Assembly (NCBI GenBank): GCA_002284615.2
Contig: MU069640.1
Coordinates: 373,500-408,010 of the forward strand
Length of the DNA: 34,511 bases
Direction of reading: 5' to 3'
Source of the DNA: Dunaliella salina
Lineage: Eukaryota > Chlorophyta > Chlorophyceae > Chlamydomonadales > Dunaliellaceae
In this document: in pieces, positions 1 to 9,330 of the stretch
How positions within the stretch are numbered: position 1 is the first letter of the stretch
Layout: each line of letters opens with the position of its first letter
Translations under genes and position numbers: made by a program
Notes under the pieces: generated by a model
The model's database searches: none
What the model was told of the DNA's origin: nothing
What the model saw: only the letters and a program-made list of their open reading frames with translations

Positions 1-40
<40 letters not shown>
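1..40. repeat. (TG)n microsatellite
   Basis: Pure TG dinucleotide run that opens the window and abuts repeat R1. The second R1 copy is also preceded by a TG-rich array, so the microsatellite may belong to the repeat. Confidence 0.95.
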
Positions 41-43
<3 letters not shown>

Positions 44-620
44 CTGCAGCCCACCTGTGTTCCTGCTTGGCTCTGTTGACCACAACTCATCGTCACCAAA
101 TCGTCCAGCTGTTAAGGGGTTCTATTTGAACATATTAAAAGTGTGATTATCCTTTAAATTTTACGTCCCGTGAAAGTCACCTGAAGCTATTCAGACACAG
201 CACAGCACGTAACCGCGGGCTCCGCGAACTTTTTTTTCGGCCCTCTCCGGATGAGTTCTCTTACTAGCGCAGCGGCGATGTGGCATCAATGCCGTAGAGG
301 GTGAGAGGTGTTGATGAGGTGCCCTGGACGACGCTCTGGAGCTTGGTCAAACCCTCGTTTGGGCCAATTAGCGCACCCCATTTCCAAATGGTTGTGCTGA
401 TTTGTTGAGATGATTTGATTATCTGCAATCCTTGCTTCACGGAACCTCTGGATGGCTCGTTTGCCTTAGCAGAACCTTTGGGCACAGCTCAGCTCTCCAT
501 GCACATGAGCCTTCCACACTCTGCAAGACCCCCTAAAATTTTTTGATTTGAGGGCATGCCGAATCTGAAAGCCTGAGATGCCTTCCGGCGTCGCCTCTGA
601 ACGGGGGCTCCGCCAAAAAT
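41..620. repeat. Dispersed repeat R1, copy 1
   Basis: This stretch matches 11081-11544, 11730-11923 and 13021-13110 over nearly its whole length. Shared landmarks are CAGCTGCAGCCCACC at the start, GACCACAACTCAT, the GGTGCCCTGGACGA block, CATGAGCCTTCCACACTCTG, and a terminal block GGCGTCGCCTCTGAA...GGGGCTCCGCC. On the minus strand a reading frame (485 to 264) is conserved between the copies at the protein level around GPNEGLTKLQS and VQGTSS, so R1 may derive from the coding end of a transposon. I do not recognise that protein. No terminal inverted repeats were seen. Confidence 0.75.
264..485 (-). pseudogene. Conserved reading frame inside repeat R1, unrecognised
   Basis: Minus-strand open frame of about 73 codons within R1. 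The other R1 copy (around 11300-11500) encodes a similar peptide: a W-x-RGAL-like stretch, then GPNEGLT, LQS, VQGTSS and a DAT motif. The second copy has in-frame stops. Conservation across two diverged copies suggests the ancestral element coded for protein here. There is no family match I can name and no visible catalytic motif. It could equally be non-coding repeat sequence conserved by recent common ancestry. Confidence 0.3.
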
Positions 621-1197
621 TGTGAGGTGTGGATTTTGCACTGGTAACCAGAGACTGGAGGGGAGCCAACCCCTGCAGATGGAAATGGGTGGAGGGCAAG
701 CCCCTGGGAGCTCAGTTGAGCTTGCTGAAGGCAGGCAAGCAGGCGTGACAAGGTAAGGTAAGGTTACACGCTATATCCGCCTTCAAGGGCAGCTGAGCAG
801 GCAATCAGGCATGACAAGCAGGGATGAGCAAAGGAAAAAGCTCTCAAGGATGATACATCATGGAAGCAGCAGGGAGCTCATACGTGCAAGTGACACTCCG
901 GGGTGGCCGAGACTGGAAGGGAGGATTTGCTGTCTGTTGTTGTTTTGGTTTTCATGACTGAAGGCAACCCACTTTCCCATACCTGCATAACCAAGCATCT
1001 CATACCCATTGGAAAGGATAGGTAGGACAGGACAGGATAGGGTTACATAGCTGTACCTGCCTACAAGGGCAGCTCAGCTGAAGCGCAAGGCATTGAACCA
1101 AGCATCTCAAACTCATTAATCCTTCGCACATCCAACTCTGCAAAAGAAGCTCCATGAGCTTCAGGCCTGACACATGCCTGCGTTTGCTCCTGTGCAG
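621..1197. other. Probable intron or upstream region with two short related repeats
   Basis: No convincing exon is visible. Two related short blocks occur at about 765-805 and 1040-1080, both reading GGTTACA, then GCTRTA, CCKRCCT and AAGGGCAGCT. The sequence ends in an acceptor (tgtgcag) at 1197, so at least its last part is probably intron of the plus-strand gene. Confidence 0.4.
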
Positions 1198-2453
1198 GTG
1201 GAGGCCCCACACGTCTGCACGACCCTGTGCGGCGGCGGCGGCCAGGGGGAACTAGCTCGGACGAGGATGGCGCTTCGCGGGCCCATCATTCTGACAGCCT
1301 CGCAAGCCACGCGCAGTCAAGCAGTATACGTGGCCTGCTGGGGCAATCTCATGTTGGGGCTATGGGCAACGGTGGGCTCCCCCCCCGCAGCCCGCGCAGG
1401 TATGTGTTATAGGGGTTGGGTAGGAGAGGGTGGCAGGAAGAGGTGAGTCAGTAGGCACAGGTAGTGGTTGCATGATAGAGGAGGGCAAGGGGGGAAATGA
1501 GACGCAGCTGGACAGCAATGTGGACCTCATTCTCACATAACCTGTTTTGAGGGAGTCTGCAGTGTGTCAAGTGAAGGTTGCAATTGGAACAACATTGATG
1601 GTACGATGCTATCACATGCTTTCTCACCCTTGAAAAGTACAGGCACCGGCTAAGTCTGATGTGCAAGTGGCGGAATAGCACTTTAGCTTCCCACAAGTAG
1701 TTTCTCGCTAGCTCCCCACTCTCATCGTTTTGGGGTGGAGACAAGGCAACGTATCCAGGAAACCTTGAGAAAACATTGATGCTCATGCAGTCATACACGT
1801 TTAACCTTTCAGGTCAGCAGCCCTTTTAGTTTAGAGAGCACACCAGTGGTGGTTTGTGTGTTAACTGCCAGTGAAACGACCCTGGACACTAACATCCCAC
1901 AACATCTCACACCATTGCAGGTCATCGCATGGGCTGGGTAGCCAAGATTCAGAAGATGCAGCCAAGAGGTTCAGCGTAGAAAATTGTGCTCCAGCAAATT
2001 GTTCACTGCTGTAAATGTTCACGTTATTGCAGGTCCTCGCTTGGGCCCAGCAGCAGCCAAGCCAACCAGGGTGGACTCAGCTTCAAGCAGTTGGGCAAGG
2101 CCATCGGCGAATCCGCCTGGGTGCAGCGCATCAAGGCAGTGGCCAACCAGCCCGTCCTGGCCAACGGCCGCATGTCCAGTTTTTCGCAGACAGCAGATGG
2201 TGTGCTGTTTTCCCTCAAACAAGGCCTGCAGGGCGGGGGGCCGAGCGAGAGTGTATCGTCAGGGCAGTACAGCTACAGGGAAGCAGGTAGCATGCGCCGC
2301 TCCTCAAGTGCTCAAGCGCATGTGGGTAGCTTGGGGAAGAGAGGAAATGTCAGCAGTAGCAGTAGCAGCCAGCCTGATGTTAGGAATAGTAGTTACGCAC
2401 CCAGACACAGCCGGTTCGGCAGCAGTGGTAAGGCAGCCGACAAAAGCGACTAG
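1198..2453 (+). CDS. C-terminal exons of a serine-rich protein gene, unrecognised (partial)
   Basis: Two exons are supported: 1198-1399 (acceptor tgtgcag, donor CGCAG|gtatgt) and 2033-2453 (acceptor ttattgcag), ending in TAG at 2451-2453. The first leaves two bases of a codon and the second supplies the third, giving an Arg at the junction. The first exon carries an RRRR stretch, an SSDEDG acidic/serine patch and a PPRSPR end. The last exon has a more ordered segment (QLGKAIGESAWVQRIKAV) followed by a Ser/Gly/Gln-rich tail with a run of six serines. No known domain is recognised. Upstream exons are not found, so the start is missing; R1 and the TG array lie upstream. An alternative exon from 1921 has the right acceptor phase but no donor that restores frame. 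The exon call rests on splice signals, phase and composition. Confidence 0.55.
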
Positions 2454-2755
2454 TTTTAAAGGTCCTGGGGTCTGCAGCTGCTGCTCCTTGCTGTTCCTCG
2501 CCGTTCCTTGCCCCTGCCTCTCTTTTTTTTGTCTGTTACGTGTGCCCTAGTCAGGGGGGGCAGGTTGTTTGAGAAAGGCTTGTAGGGAGAGGTGTGTGCG
2601 AGAAAGGGTGCCATGGTTGTCTCTGACAATGCTGCGACTGTCGTTGACAGGCAGGAAAAGGCATGCGCCCCTTTGATATGCTGACAAGTAAAATTGTGTA
2701 GGTGTGATGCCTGCATGCTGTCATGTACGTGTGTAATTGAATGGTTGAGATAAAG
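2454..2755 (+). other. Probable 3' UTR of the serine-rich protein gene
   Basis: Follows the TAG stop directly. It holds no reading frame of note and contains TGTAA at 2732-2736, the poly(A) signal typical of chlorophycean algae. Cleavage would fall some 10-20 bases later. Confidence 0.5.
2732..2736 (+). promoter_or_regulatory. TGTAA poly(A) signal
   Basis: TGTAA about 280 bases after the stop codon at 2451. TGTAA near the 3' end replaces AATAAA in volvocalean algae; its role here is inferred from position. Confidence 0.45.
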
Positions 2756-3500
2756 ATTGTGTTGAAACGAAGCAGATCCTGGAGTAGACCGGGGAGAGTT
2801 TGAAATTCATCACCTTGTCCTGTTGTGATCTGCGCAGTAGTTGTGAAATATAAAATAAATAGAGGGGGACACGTTTAATTTCTTCCTGTGCAGCTTCCAT
2901 ACAGAGGTGTCTGCTTCGATCCAGTCATGATAGGTAGGCAAAGAAATTGAGCGCTCATTTGCTTTGTATTTGACATAGAATGCTACATGGCATACATGGC
3001 TTTGTATGCTTTCACTGGTGGCATCGTTTTGTATTGTGGTCGGACTTTAGATGCCTTTCGCCTGTTGCTCAGCCGTACTGCTGCTGGAAGTGGAACAGAG
3101 TGGGCCTGGTACCAACACTGTGCGTGTTGTCCAAGTCTCTTGTTTCTTGTGCAATGCTGCAACTGGTGCACATCCCATACTTTTTGCCACGAGGGTCATC
3201 AGTCACTCACGCACTGAGTGCATAGAATCGCCCTTGCCCTCGATTCAAGACACATGGATGGTTACAGCTTCAAGTTCCATTCAAGACGACTGAGTGCTAG
3301 CCTGATCATTAAAAGAAAAAGACCATGTTTGAAAAGCATGTTGCTGTTTGGATCATGAAGGCAGACGTGTGAAAAGGTTGCTCATGATTAATGGCAAGCG
3401 GGTCAGGATCCATCTTAGTCGAAGTGTGGGAGGGAGAACCTGGCATGACTCAGTCGCGTCGGTTGTCTTATCCCTTCGGGGGCGACTGCGGAGGTCAGGG
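2756..3500. other. No recognised gene
   Basis: Several overlapping short frames around 2980-3290 compete on both strands and none has splice or composition support. A fragment CGACTGAGTGCTAGCCTGAT near 3285-3305 matches the short repeat seen at 9835-9900 and 14738-14765. Confidence 0.5.
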
Positions 3501-3615
3501 AGGTGTCGCGGGTTCTAATCCTGGTGGGGGCGATTGTGGAAGGGGTTACAAGGGGTTACAAGGAGTTGGCCTACAGCTCGAGAATCTGGCTGATCGGCTG
3601 CTGGTGAAACATTCT
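3500..3615 (-). repeat. tRNA-like SINE fragment with TTGTAACCCC tail
   Basis: Read on the minus strand: an AGCAGCCGATCAGCCAGA body followed by two TTGTAACCCC units. The tail type (TTGTAANC repeats) and the AGCAGCC core are shared with 4305-4365, 8285-8345 and 14765-14880. The neighbouring GGTTCTAATCC on the plus strand looks like an RNA polymerase III B box with one mismatch. Confidence 0.4.
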
Positions 3616-4300
3616 CAACCAGCATCAAAAATTGAAACCAATTCCGACAAAAATTTCGAAAACCTGCACGAGTCTTGATTCAGAAAAGCATTTACTTCAA
3701 GATCAGTTAAACAATGGAACCTCTCCAAAAAGGGAATGAAGTCAGTGTTTGGGAGCTGGGCAAAGTTGTGATTGTGGGAGCTCTTTCCTTAATGTACGCT
3801 CTAAGATCGCTAAATGCGTAGAGCGTTGGAATTTTCAATTTTTTTCAATTTTCGAAGTGTGGAAAAGAAGGAGGCTAGGGATCAAGAAAGCATANCAGGT
3901 TTGAGGTTTTCTATGGAATGGAAGTCCTTCAGCCAATAAAGACATGTTACCTCACTTTGTCCGCCTGGGGCAGTGGNAACACAGCCAGTAAGTTTGGATG
4001 CTCAGCCCTCTTGGAGTCTGTTCTAAACCAGAGAATCCGAGCAAAAAAATCTACCTNCAGGACAAGGTCCCATACTGGCAGCAGATAGAGAAATGAGTCT
4101 GCGTCTGCCAGGACCAAGTGACCGTGCACGAATGGAAGGGCAACACTTCAGACTTATTGCAAACATAAGAGTTGTACATTGACTGCCATGCTGTGCATAC
4201 ATGCAAGAGGGAATCCAAAAAAAGTGGAGACAGTGAAGTAAGTAAGCGAGGAAAGCATGTACAGTGAGAGGGTCGTACGTACTGAGCACTAGCTGTACTT
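3616..4300. other. No recognised gene
   Basis: AT-leaning sequence with three isolated ambiguous bases (3895, 3977, 4057). No reading frame, repeat match or splice structure that I can support. Confidence 0.5.
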
Positions 4301-4304
4301 CAGA

Positions 4305-4365
4305 CTGTGTAGCTTACAAGCTTACAATTGGGTTTGACCTTCAGCCAGGTTGTTTGGCTGCTCGG
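4305..4365 (-). repeat. tRNA-like SINE fragment
   Basis: On the minus strand: GGCCGAGCAGCCAAAC, close to the A box of Ser/Leu tRNAs, then CTGGCTGAAGGTCAAACCC, where GGTCAAACCC resembles a B box, then two TTGTAAGC units. The same order occurs at 14798-14880. Confidence 0.45.
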
Positions 4366-4569
4366 CCTGATGAAAAGAGATGTTCATAAGTCTTAAGAGA
4401 ACACACAGGACCGCAAGAACAAACGAACTCAGCATGTTTTTCGCCTTGAAGGCCTCCTAGGTCACATTTATCACAAACTAAAGTGTGCTCCTGCCAAAGT
4501 GATGTCTCAACTCAGATTGTGTAGTTCAACAAAACAATGGCAGACATGTCAAGGGGAAATGTACATGTA

Positions 4570-5086
4570 AGAAAAAGAAAAGTCTACGCAAAGCAAAGGC
4601 CGTGTGCATTGAGGGAAGGTCCTCTCACTGGAGAGCTAGAGGCCTCACCAGAAGGCCCTCAGAACCTACACCAGACACAGCTAGCCTAGGAGAGAGAGCC
4701 AGAAATAGATCTAATGGGGATCTGGAGGGTTGCTCGCCATGCCTCTGGTCCCCCGGAGTCTCCTTCTCCCGTCCTCCACCGCCGTGTGCCCAGCAAAACC
4801 CCCTCCCAGAAGCCCCCTGAAAGCAAAGTACGTGTCTAGTGTTAAAGATAGAAGTTTAATCTTTGAATGGCATGGTCCCTAAGTTTGGATGCTAGTGTTT
4901 TACCTTTTTTTTGGTAAGGCCCAGATTTCTAAGAGGTGTGATAGTATGATCATCGTAAATGGAGCCAGCCACACCAATTAAGATGACGTGCAATGTCACT
5001 TTATTATTCTTGTTTGGATTTCTTCAGCTGCGTGTTTCAAGCCTAGGCATGGTATGAGGATGTTGGGTCACTACGCATTCTAGATT
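4570..5086 (-). mobile_element. LINE family A, 5'-truncated copy A1 (C-terminal coding end plus 3' tail)
   Basis: Read on the minus strand, 5086 to about 4840 encodes the last part of the LINE protein (TQHPHTMPRL, then LHVILIGVAGS, LRNLGLTKKK and HAIQRLN). After this come the conserved 3' segment with GGCTTCTGGGAGGGGG, GGAGGACGGGAGAAGGAGA and ATGGCGAGCAACCCTCC, and finally a CTTTTC-rich tail at 4570-4585. The same 3' end occurs in copies A2, A4 and A5. The copy is a dead insertion with stops; a second tail copy abuts it at 5087. Confidence 0.7.
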
Positions 5087-5811
5087 GAAGAAAAGAATAA
5101 GAAAAAGAAAAGTCTCAGAGGTGGGCGAGGGGCCCAAATTTCTGAAAATGTCCTTTTCCGCCGATATTTTCCAAATCTGACCAGGCCAACCATTAAAATA
5201 TAAATAAAAGACACCTTCACCAAAAATGATGAAAATTGGTTGACCCCAGATCACTCTCCTGGCCTCAGATCACCCTAAGATGGCCCACAGCTCCACCCTG
5301 GGACCATTTTTCCACCCCAAAATATTTTCTTTGTAACCCTTATATGATATGCTAACATTCTGCGTATTCAAAAGTGGGAATGGAGAAGATCAAAATTTGA
5401 CCTTTTGGGCACCCCAAGTGCTGGGTTTTCTTCAAGGGAAATGGCTGAAATTCAGTTTCTGACCAACCACTGGGTCTTTTCACTCCTTTTTTTTGCAATA
5501 ACTTTTTTTGGTCCAAGGACACGAAACCATTTAAAATCACCCAATTTGGTACATTGGCTGGTCAGATATGGTGGGTGCTTGCTCGAAAACTAGGGTTCAC
5601 ATTCTGGCAAATAGCAGAAGTGGCCGTGAGTTGCAGTTTTCAAACTCAGTAGATTTGGGTGGCTACCATTTGATGGTAAGCACGAAAACTGCAAAGTACG
5701 GCCACCATGCTAAAGGTACATTTCAAAAGGATCCCTGTTTGGGGCCCTCGTCGCCCACCTCTATAAAAGTCTACACAAGCCAAAGGCAATGTGCATTAAG
5801 GGAAGGTCCGC
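5087..5811 (-). mobile_element. LINE A tail-only retrocopy, split by a hAT-like element
   Basis: The A-rich stretch 5087-5115 and the block 5765-5811 (TCTACACAAGCC, AAAGGCAATGTGCATTAAGG, GAAGGTCC) are the two halves of a minus-oriented LINE A 3' tail. They are separated by the hAT-like element at 5116-5764, whose 8-bp target duplication AAAAGTCT lies in the tail. Confidence 0.6.
5116..5764. mobile_element. Nonautonomous hAT-like DNA transposon, copy 1
   Basis: A 649-bp element with terminal inverted repeats CAGAGGTGGGCGAGGGGCCC (left) and, at the right end read in reverse, AGAGGTGGGCGACGAGGGCCC. The flanks are AAAAGTCT at 5108-5115 and again at 5765-5772: a perfect 8-bp target duplication, as expected for hAT. 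The interior has no transposase frame. A reverse-complement copy lies at 15132-15696. The family is inferred from duplication length and the CAGAGG terminus. Confidence 0.7.
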
Positions 5812-6188
5812 CTCTTATGAATCTTGGCCTTCTTGGCCTTACTAAACAAAAAGCCAAACCACTAGTATCCAAACTTAGGGACAAAGCCATTCAAAGATTA
5901 AGCACTATCATTAACACAAGACACTCACTTTGTTTTCAGGGGGCTTCTGGGAGGGGGATTGCTGGGCGCGCTGCGGCGGAGGACGGGAGAAGGAGAGTCC
6001 GGGCGTCCAGAGGCATGGCGAGCAACCCTCCAGATCCCCATTACATCTGTTTCTGGCTCTCTCTTAGGCTAGCTGTGTCTAGTGTAGGTTCTGAGGGCTT
6101 TCTGGTGAAGCCTCTAGCTTTCCAGTAAGAGGACCTTCCCGTAATGGACGCGGCCTTTGGCTTGTGTAGACCTTTTTTTTTCCTTTCT
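5811..6188 (+). mobile_element. LINE family A, 5'-truncated copy A2
   Basis: Starts in the protein end (LLGLTKQKAK, KLRDKAIQRL, STIINTRHSL), runs through the GC-rich 3' segment and ends in a T-rich tail (6168-6188). It keeps an open frame across the coding/3' junction, suggesting that the LINE protein may extend into the segment usually taken as 3' UTR. Confidence 0.65.
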
Positions 6189-6191
6189 TAC

Positions 6192-6848
6192 GGTCCACTA
6201 ACTAACAAGCTAGCAAGCTAGCAAGGCAGCAGTGGCCTCACCAGAAGGGCCCTCAAAACCTACACTAGACACAGCTAGCCGAGGAGAGAGCCAGAAACAG
6301 ATCTAGTAGTAGAGTGATGAAGGGGTTTGTGTCAAAACAGGATTTCAGTTCAACAAGGTGGATGCCCCTATCATGAGGAGGGGTCTTGGAAGGATAAAGG
6401 TGAGTTTTCCTGCCTGGAATAGGGGGCACAAATATAGCATCAGGGTGGGTCTGGTTCCAGGCAGGGGAGCCAGTACCATTAGGGAAAACCCAGTCTGGAA
6501 TAGCTTTTGATATCATATCATGATGTGTTCAAGGACTTGTATGCCCTGATCCAGGAGTCTTTCGTTACTGCAGCCATCCATACCAATTAGGGATGAGCCA
6601 TACTGGCTTTTACTGTGGGCGTTTACACAAAGACTTGGGGCTGCATTGTGTCTGTTGCTGTGCATTCCGCTCATTGTTGACTTCGTACACCCGAGAAGTG
6701 TGTGGTGAATGTGGTCCATTTCATGACATCGTGGGCATCTTCCAGAACTTGCAAAGTTGAATTTGAAGGCATGACTCTGCAGTGTATCTGTACGATAGTT
6801 TATTTGTTGTTTAAGAGTAGTTCCTGGATTTTTCCACAAGGAATTGCT
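6192..6848 (-). mobile_element. LINE family A, rearranged copy A3
   Basis: On the minus strand this encodes the zinc-knuckle and restriction-like endonuclease part, then jumps at about 6302 from the endonuclease (after DTNPFITLL) straight into the 3' segment (ATCTGTTTCTGGCTCTC). The intervening ~400 bases are deleted. The far end at 6192-6228 is a TAACTAACAAGCTAGCAAGC block also seen beside the tail insertion at 13424-13448. It is head-to-head with copy A4. Confidence 0.65.
6303..6848 (-). pseudogene. LINE A protein fragment: CCHC knuckle and restriction-like endonuclease
   Basis: The best-preserved C-terminal LINE segment in the window. In order it has LWKNPGTTLKQQ, YRTDTLQSHAFKF, a zinc knuckle CPRC...H...LLGC, RHNAAPSLCV, GMDGCSNERLLDQ and, after a frameshift near 6515, IPDWVFPNGTGSPA. 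Then come HPDAIFV and HLVELKSC. The spacing of the PD pair and the E-x-K fits the PD-(D/E)xK nuclease of R2-type and Dualen/RandI LINEs, which cuts the target to prime reverse transcription. The CCHC followed by PD...E-x-K order is the known arrangement of that class. The frame upstream of 6848 belongs to the inverted neighbour A4, not to this copy. The frameshift and deletion make it a pseudogene. Confidence 0.65.
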
Positions 6849-7675
6849 GAGGGCATACAAGTCCTTGAACACATCATGAAAGCTATTCCAGACTAATTTT
6901 TCCCTTATGGTACTGGCTCCCCTGCCCGGCACCAAATCCGCCCTGATGCTATCTTTTTTGCGCCCTCTTCCAGGTAGACAAACCCAACATGATCCTTCCA
7001 AGATCCCTCCTCAAGACAGGGTCATACATCTTGGTGCACTGAATTTCTGTCCCGACACAAACCCCTCCATCACTCTACAGCATGCAGTGACCCAACATTC
7101 TCACACTGTAAACAGACTTTAAACCCGCAGCTCAGAAAATCCAAACAGGAACAACAAGATGACTTTACACGTCATCTTAATTGGTGTGGCCGGTACCATT
7201 TACCTTAATGAATGTACAATTAAACCCCTTATAAATCTGGGCCCGACCAAACAAAAAGTAAAATCACTAGCAGCCGAGCTTAAGGACCATGCCATCCAGA
7301 GATGAACCACTATCAAAAAACACTACTTCAATACTTTCATTTCTATTAACTAATTTAAAGTGTTCCTTATGAAATTTGGGATTTTGTTCACTTTACAAAA
7401 AGAAAGACACGCTCTTTGCTCTTAAAAAGCTTCTGGGAGGGGGTTTGCTGGGCGCGCGGCGGCAGAGGATGGGAGAAGGAGAGTCCGGGCGTCCAGAGGC
7501 ATGGCGAGCAACCCTCCAGATCCCCATTAGATCTGTTTCTGGCTCTTTTCTAGGCTTGTTGTCTAGTGTAGGTTCTGAGGGCCTTCTGGTGAGGCCTCTA
7601 GCTTTCCAATTAGAGGAGCTTCCCTTAATGCACGCGGCCAAGGCTTGCGTAGACTTTTCTTTTCTTTTCTTTAAA
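6849..7675 (+). mobile_element. LINE family A, 5'-truncated copy A4
   Basis: Plus-strand copy starting in the segment IQVLEHIMKAIPD. It runs through the endonuclease (RPDAI; the E-x-K site is changed, reading LGALNFC), the AVTQHSHTV segment and the GC-rich 3' segment, and ends in CTTTTCTTTTC at about 7655-7675. Stops interrupt the frame from the start. It overlaps copy A3 in LINE coordinates, so the pair forms a ~240-bp inverted repeat (6303-6548 with 6845-7085). Confidence 0.7.
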
Positions 7676-8284
7676 GTGGTAGTAAGTTGTTGGTCTTGCA
7701 ATCAAATGTACATGTTGCATTTGTAAGCTCACCAAACAGTAGTCTCCAAACACGCTGTGAACATATTGCTTTTTGGTGCTTTCCACAGTGTTTTACTGCT
7801 GTTCAGACATGGCCATCTGGGAAGCTCTGAAGGCGTCACCAGGGAAACAACGTACAGCTTTATGTATGCCACAAAAACAGGCTAAGGACACACCAAGAAA
7901 ATCCAGGTCTAAGAACCTTGTGTATCTTAGGCGTACCTAGCCCACACACTGACCCATGTTTGGCACCGTTTTAGTTAAGGTAGGTAGCACAATTGTAGTG
8001 CAACCATCAACGCCACACTGAGCTCGTGGCAGGCCACCTTCTGCACCATAGCCATCTCAGCAACACCACATACACTTCCTGCTTGTTTCCCAAGGTGCAG
8101 CAAGATTCAGGGTGCAGCGTAATAAGGGTTTACAAGGGTTTACATGAAGCCATCAGTCAATGTACGACTGCTAGGCTGCATGTGAAACAGCCTATAATGT
8201 ACAGGCTTAAATTGAAAGCAGATTGTGTAGCACACTGCATGTGATGACTGTTTGTGCAGTCATGCAGCACCAAAGTATCAGGCT
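7676..8284. other. No recognised gene
   Basis: No supported reading frame. Two GGGTTTACAA units near 8127-8146 look like a SINE tail fragment (reverse orientation). Confidence 0.45.
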
Positions 8285-8345
8285 CCAAGTAGGATGGGAA
8301 TCAAACTTTCAGCCACTAAGGTAGGCTGCTCGGCTCTCTATTGAA
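8285..8345 (-). repeat. tRNA-like SINE fragment
   Basis: Minus strand: GAGCCGAGCAGCCTACC, then GTGGCTGAAAGTTTGATTCCC, matching the A-box-like and B-box-like blocks of the copies at 4305-4365 and 14798-14850. Confidence 0.4.
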
Positions 8346-8604
8346 TTAGAAAACTTTCCTCTGCTGGCCATAGTGCAGACCTCAGCATGGCATCCTGCAG
8401 GCCTTGCAACGTTCTGCCGGCCAAAGTGCAAGCCATAGTGCAGGCCACAGTGTGGCATCATGTGGGCCTTGCAGCGTCCTGCCAACTGTAACTGTAAATA
8501 CAGAGGGGTGTCGTTCCTGTACTTTTTGGATGGAACATGTCAAACAGTTTAAGAACTCTGTATCCGGAATCCTGAGCTCAAGAGCAATCAATTGGCATCC
8601 GAAT

Positions 8605-8607
<3 letters not shown>

Positions 8608-8642
<35 letters not shown>
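8608..8642 (+). repeat. Poly(G) tract, 35 G
   Basis: Uninterrupted run of G on the plus strand. It could form quadruplex DNA. Length in the assembly may be inexact. Confidence 0.9.
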
Positions 8643-8643
<1 letters not shown>

Positions 8644-8769
8644 GTCAGAGGGATCTCAACCCTTTGGAACCCACCTTCTAAAATTTTTCTCAGCACTTCT
8701 AAAAAGAACTGAATATACCATTGGACTCCTGAGCTTCAGAGCTGTGGCCATTGACACCCTTTTTGAGCA

Positions 8770-9330
8770 GATCAGGTAAGAGGGGAGGTCTCTGCACGTG
8801 ATCAGGTTCAGTGCCACATGTGTATGTAACGCGCTATACAGTGGTGGGAGCCTGGTGTGGTCTATTCGGATCAACATCCCTTTAGGACGAGGAGGTCGAG
8901 TTCGAATCAGTGGAGTATCAATACGGCTGTATGCCAAGGTTGTTTTCACCTGTGATGCTTGTGGACTAGTTCCGCATGCGTAGCTTTTCCTTTTTCCTTT
9001 CCCTGTGGGGTCCCATGCGGTGTTAAGGCAAACATACAGCAAATAAGTCCAAAGTTCGGGGAAAGTGACACTGCACTATATCCTTTCTCTTGGAGAAGTC
9101 AAGATGGCAGTTTGAGGACTCCCAAACCATACATGCATAATTATGGGTGCCTGGCAGGGCAGGCACGCATGGGCGTCCGCAGCTCAGTTTTTGCCCTACG
9201 TCTCTGCTGCAATTCACTTTTCTGCGCGGTAAACAAGCATATTGATAGCTGCACAAGTGGAGCAGATTGGTACCCTTCTTGTATGGTAGGGGCACTAGAA
9301 AGGGGGGGCGCGTATTGAAGAGAGAGGGGG
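8770..9330. repeat. Dispersed repeat R2, copy 1
   Basis: Matches 16090-16450 in the same orientation. Shared blocks are TCAGTGCCACAT, AGGCAAACATRCAGCAAAT, a GGGTGC..GG.A.GGCAGG block, GTCCGC, and GGAGCARATYGGTACCCT, followed in both by G-rich sequence and a CCCTCCT block. No coding frame is shared. Class unknown. Confidence 0.6.

Noticed and set aside
4570..7675. Twin-priming inversion as the origin of the LINE cluster
   Set aside because: The opposite copies overlap in LINE coordinates by ~240 bases and each has its own 3' segment, so separate insertions and rearrangement fit better.
8382..8712. Frames with poly-Pro or poly-Gly
   Set aside because: Produced by the 35-G homopolymer.
8860..8925. 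Possible tRNA gene with GTTCGAATC
   Set aside because: Only the B-box core fits; no convincing acceptor stem or anticodon arm could be paired by eye. At most a tRNA remnant.
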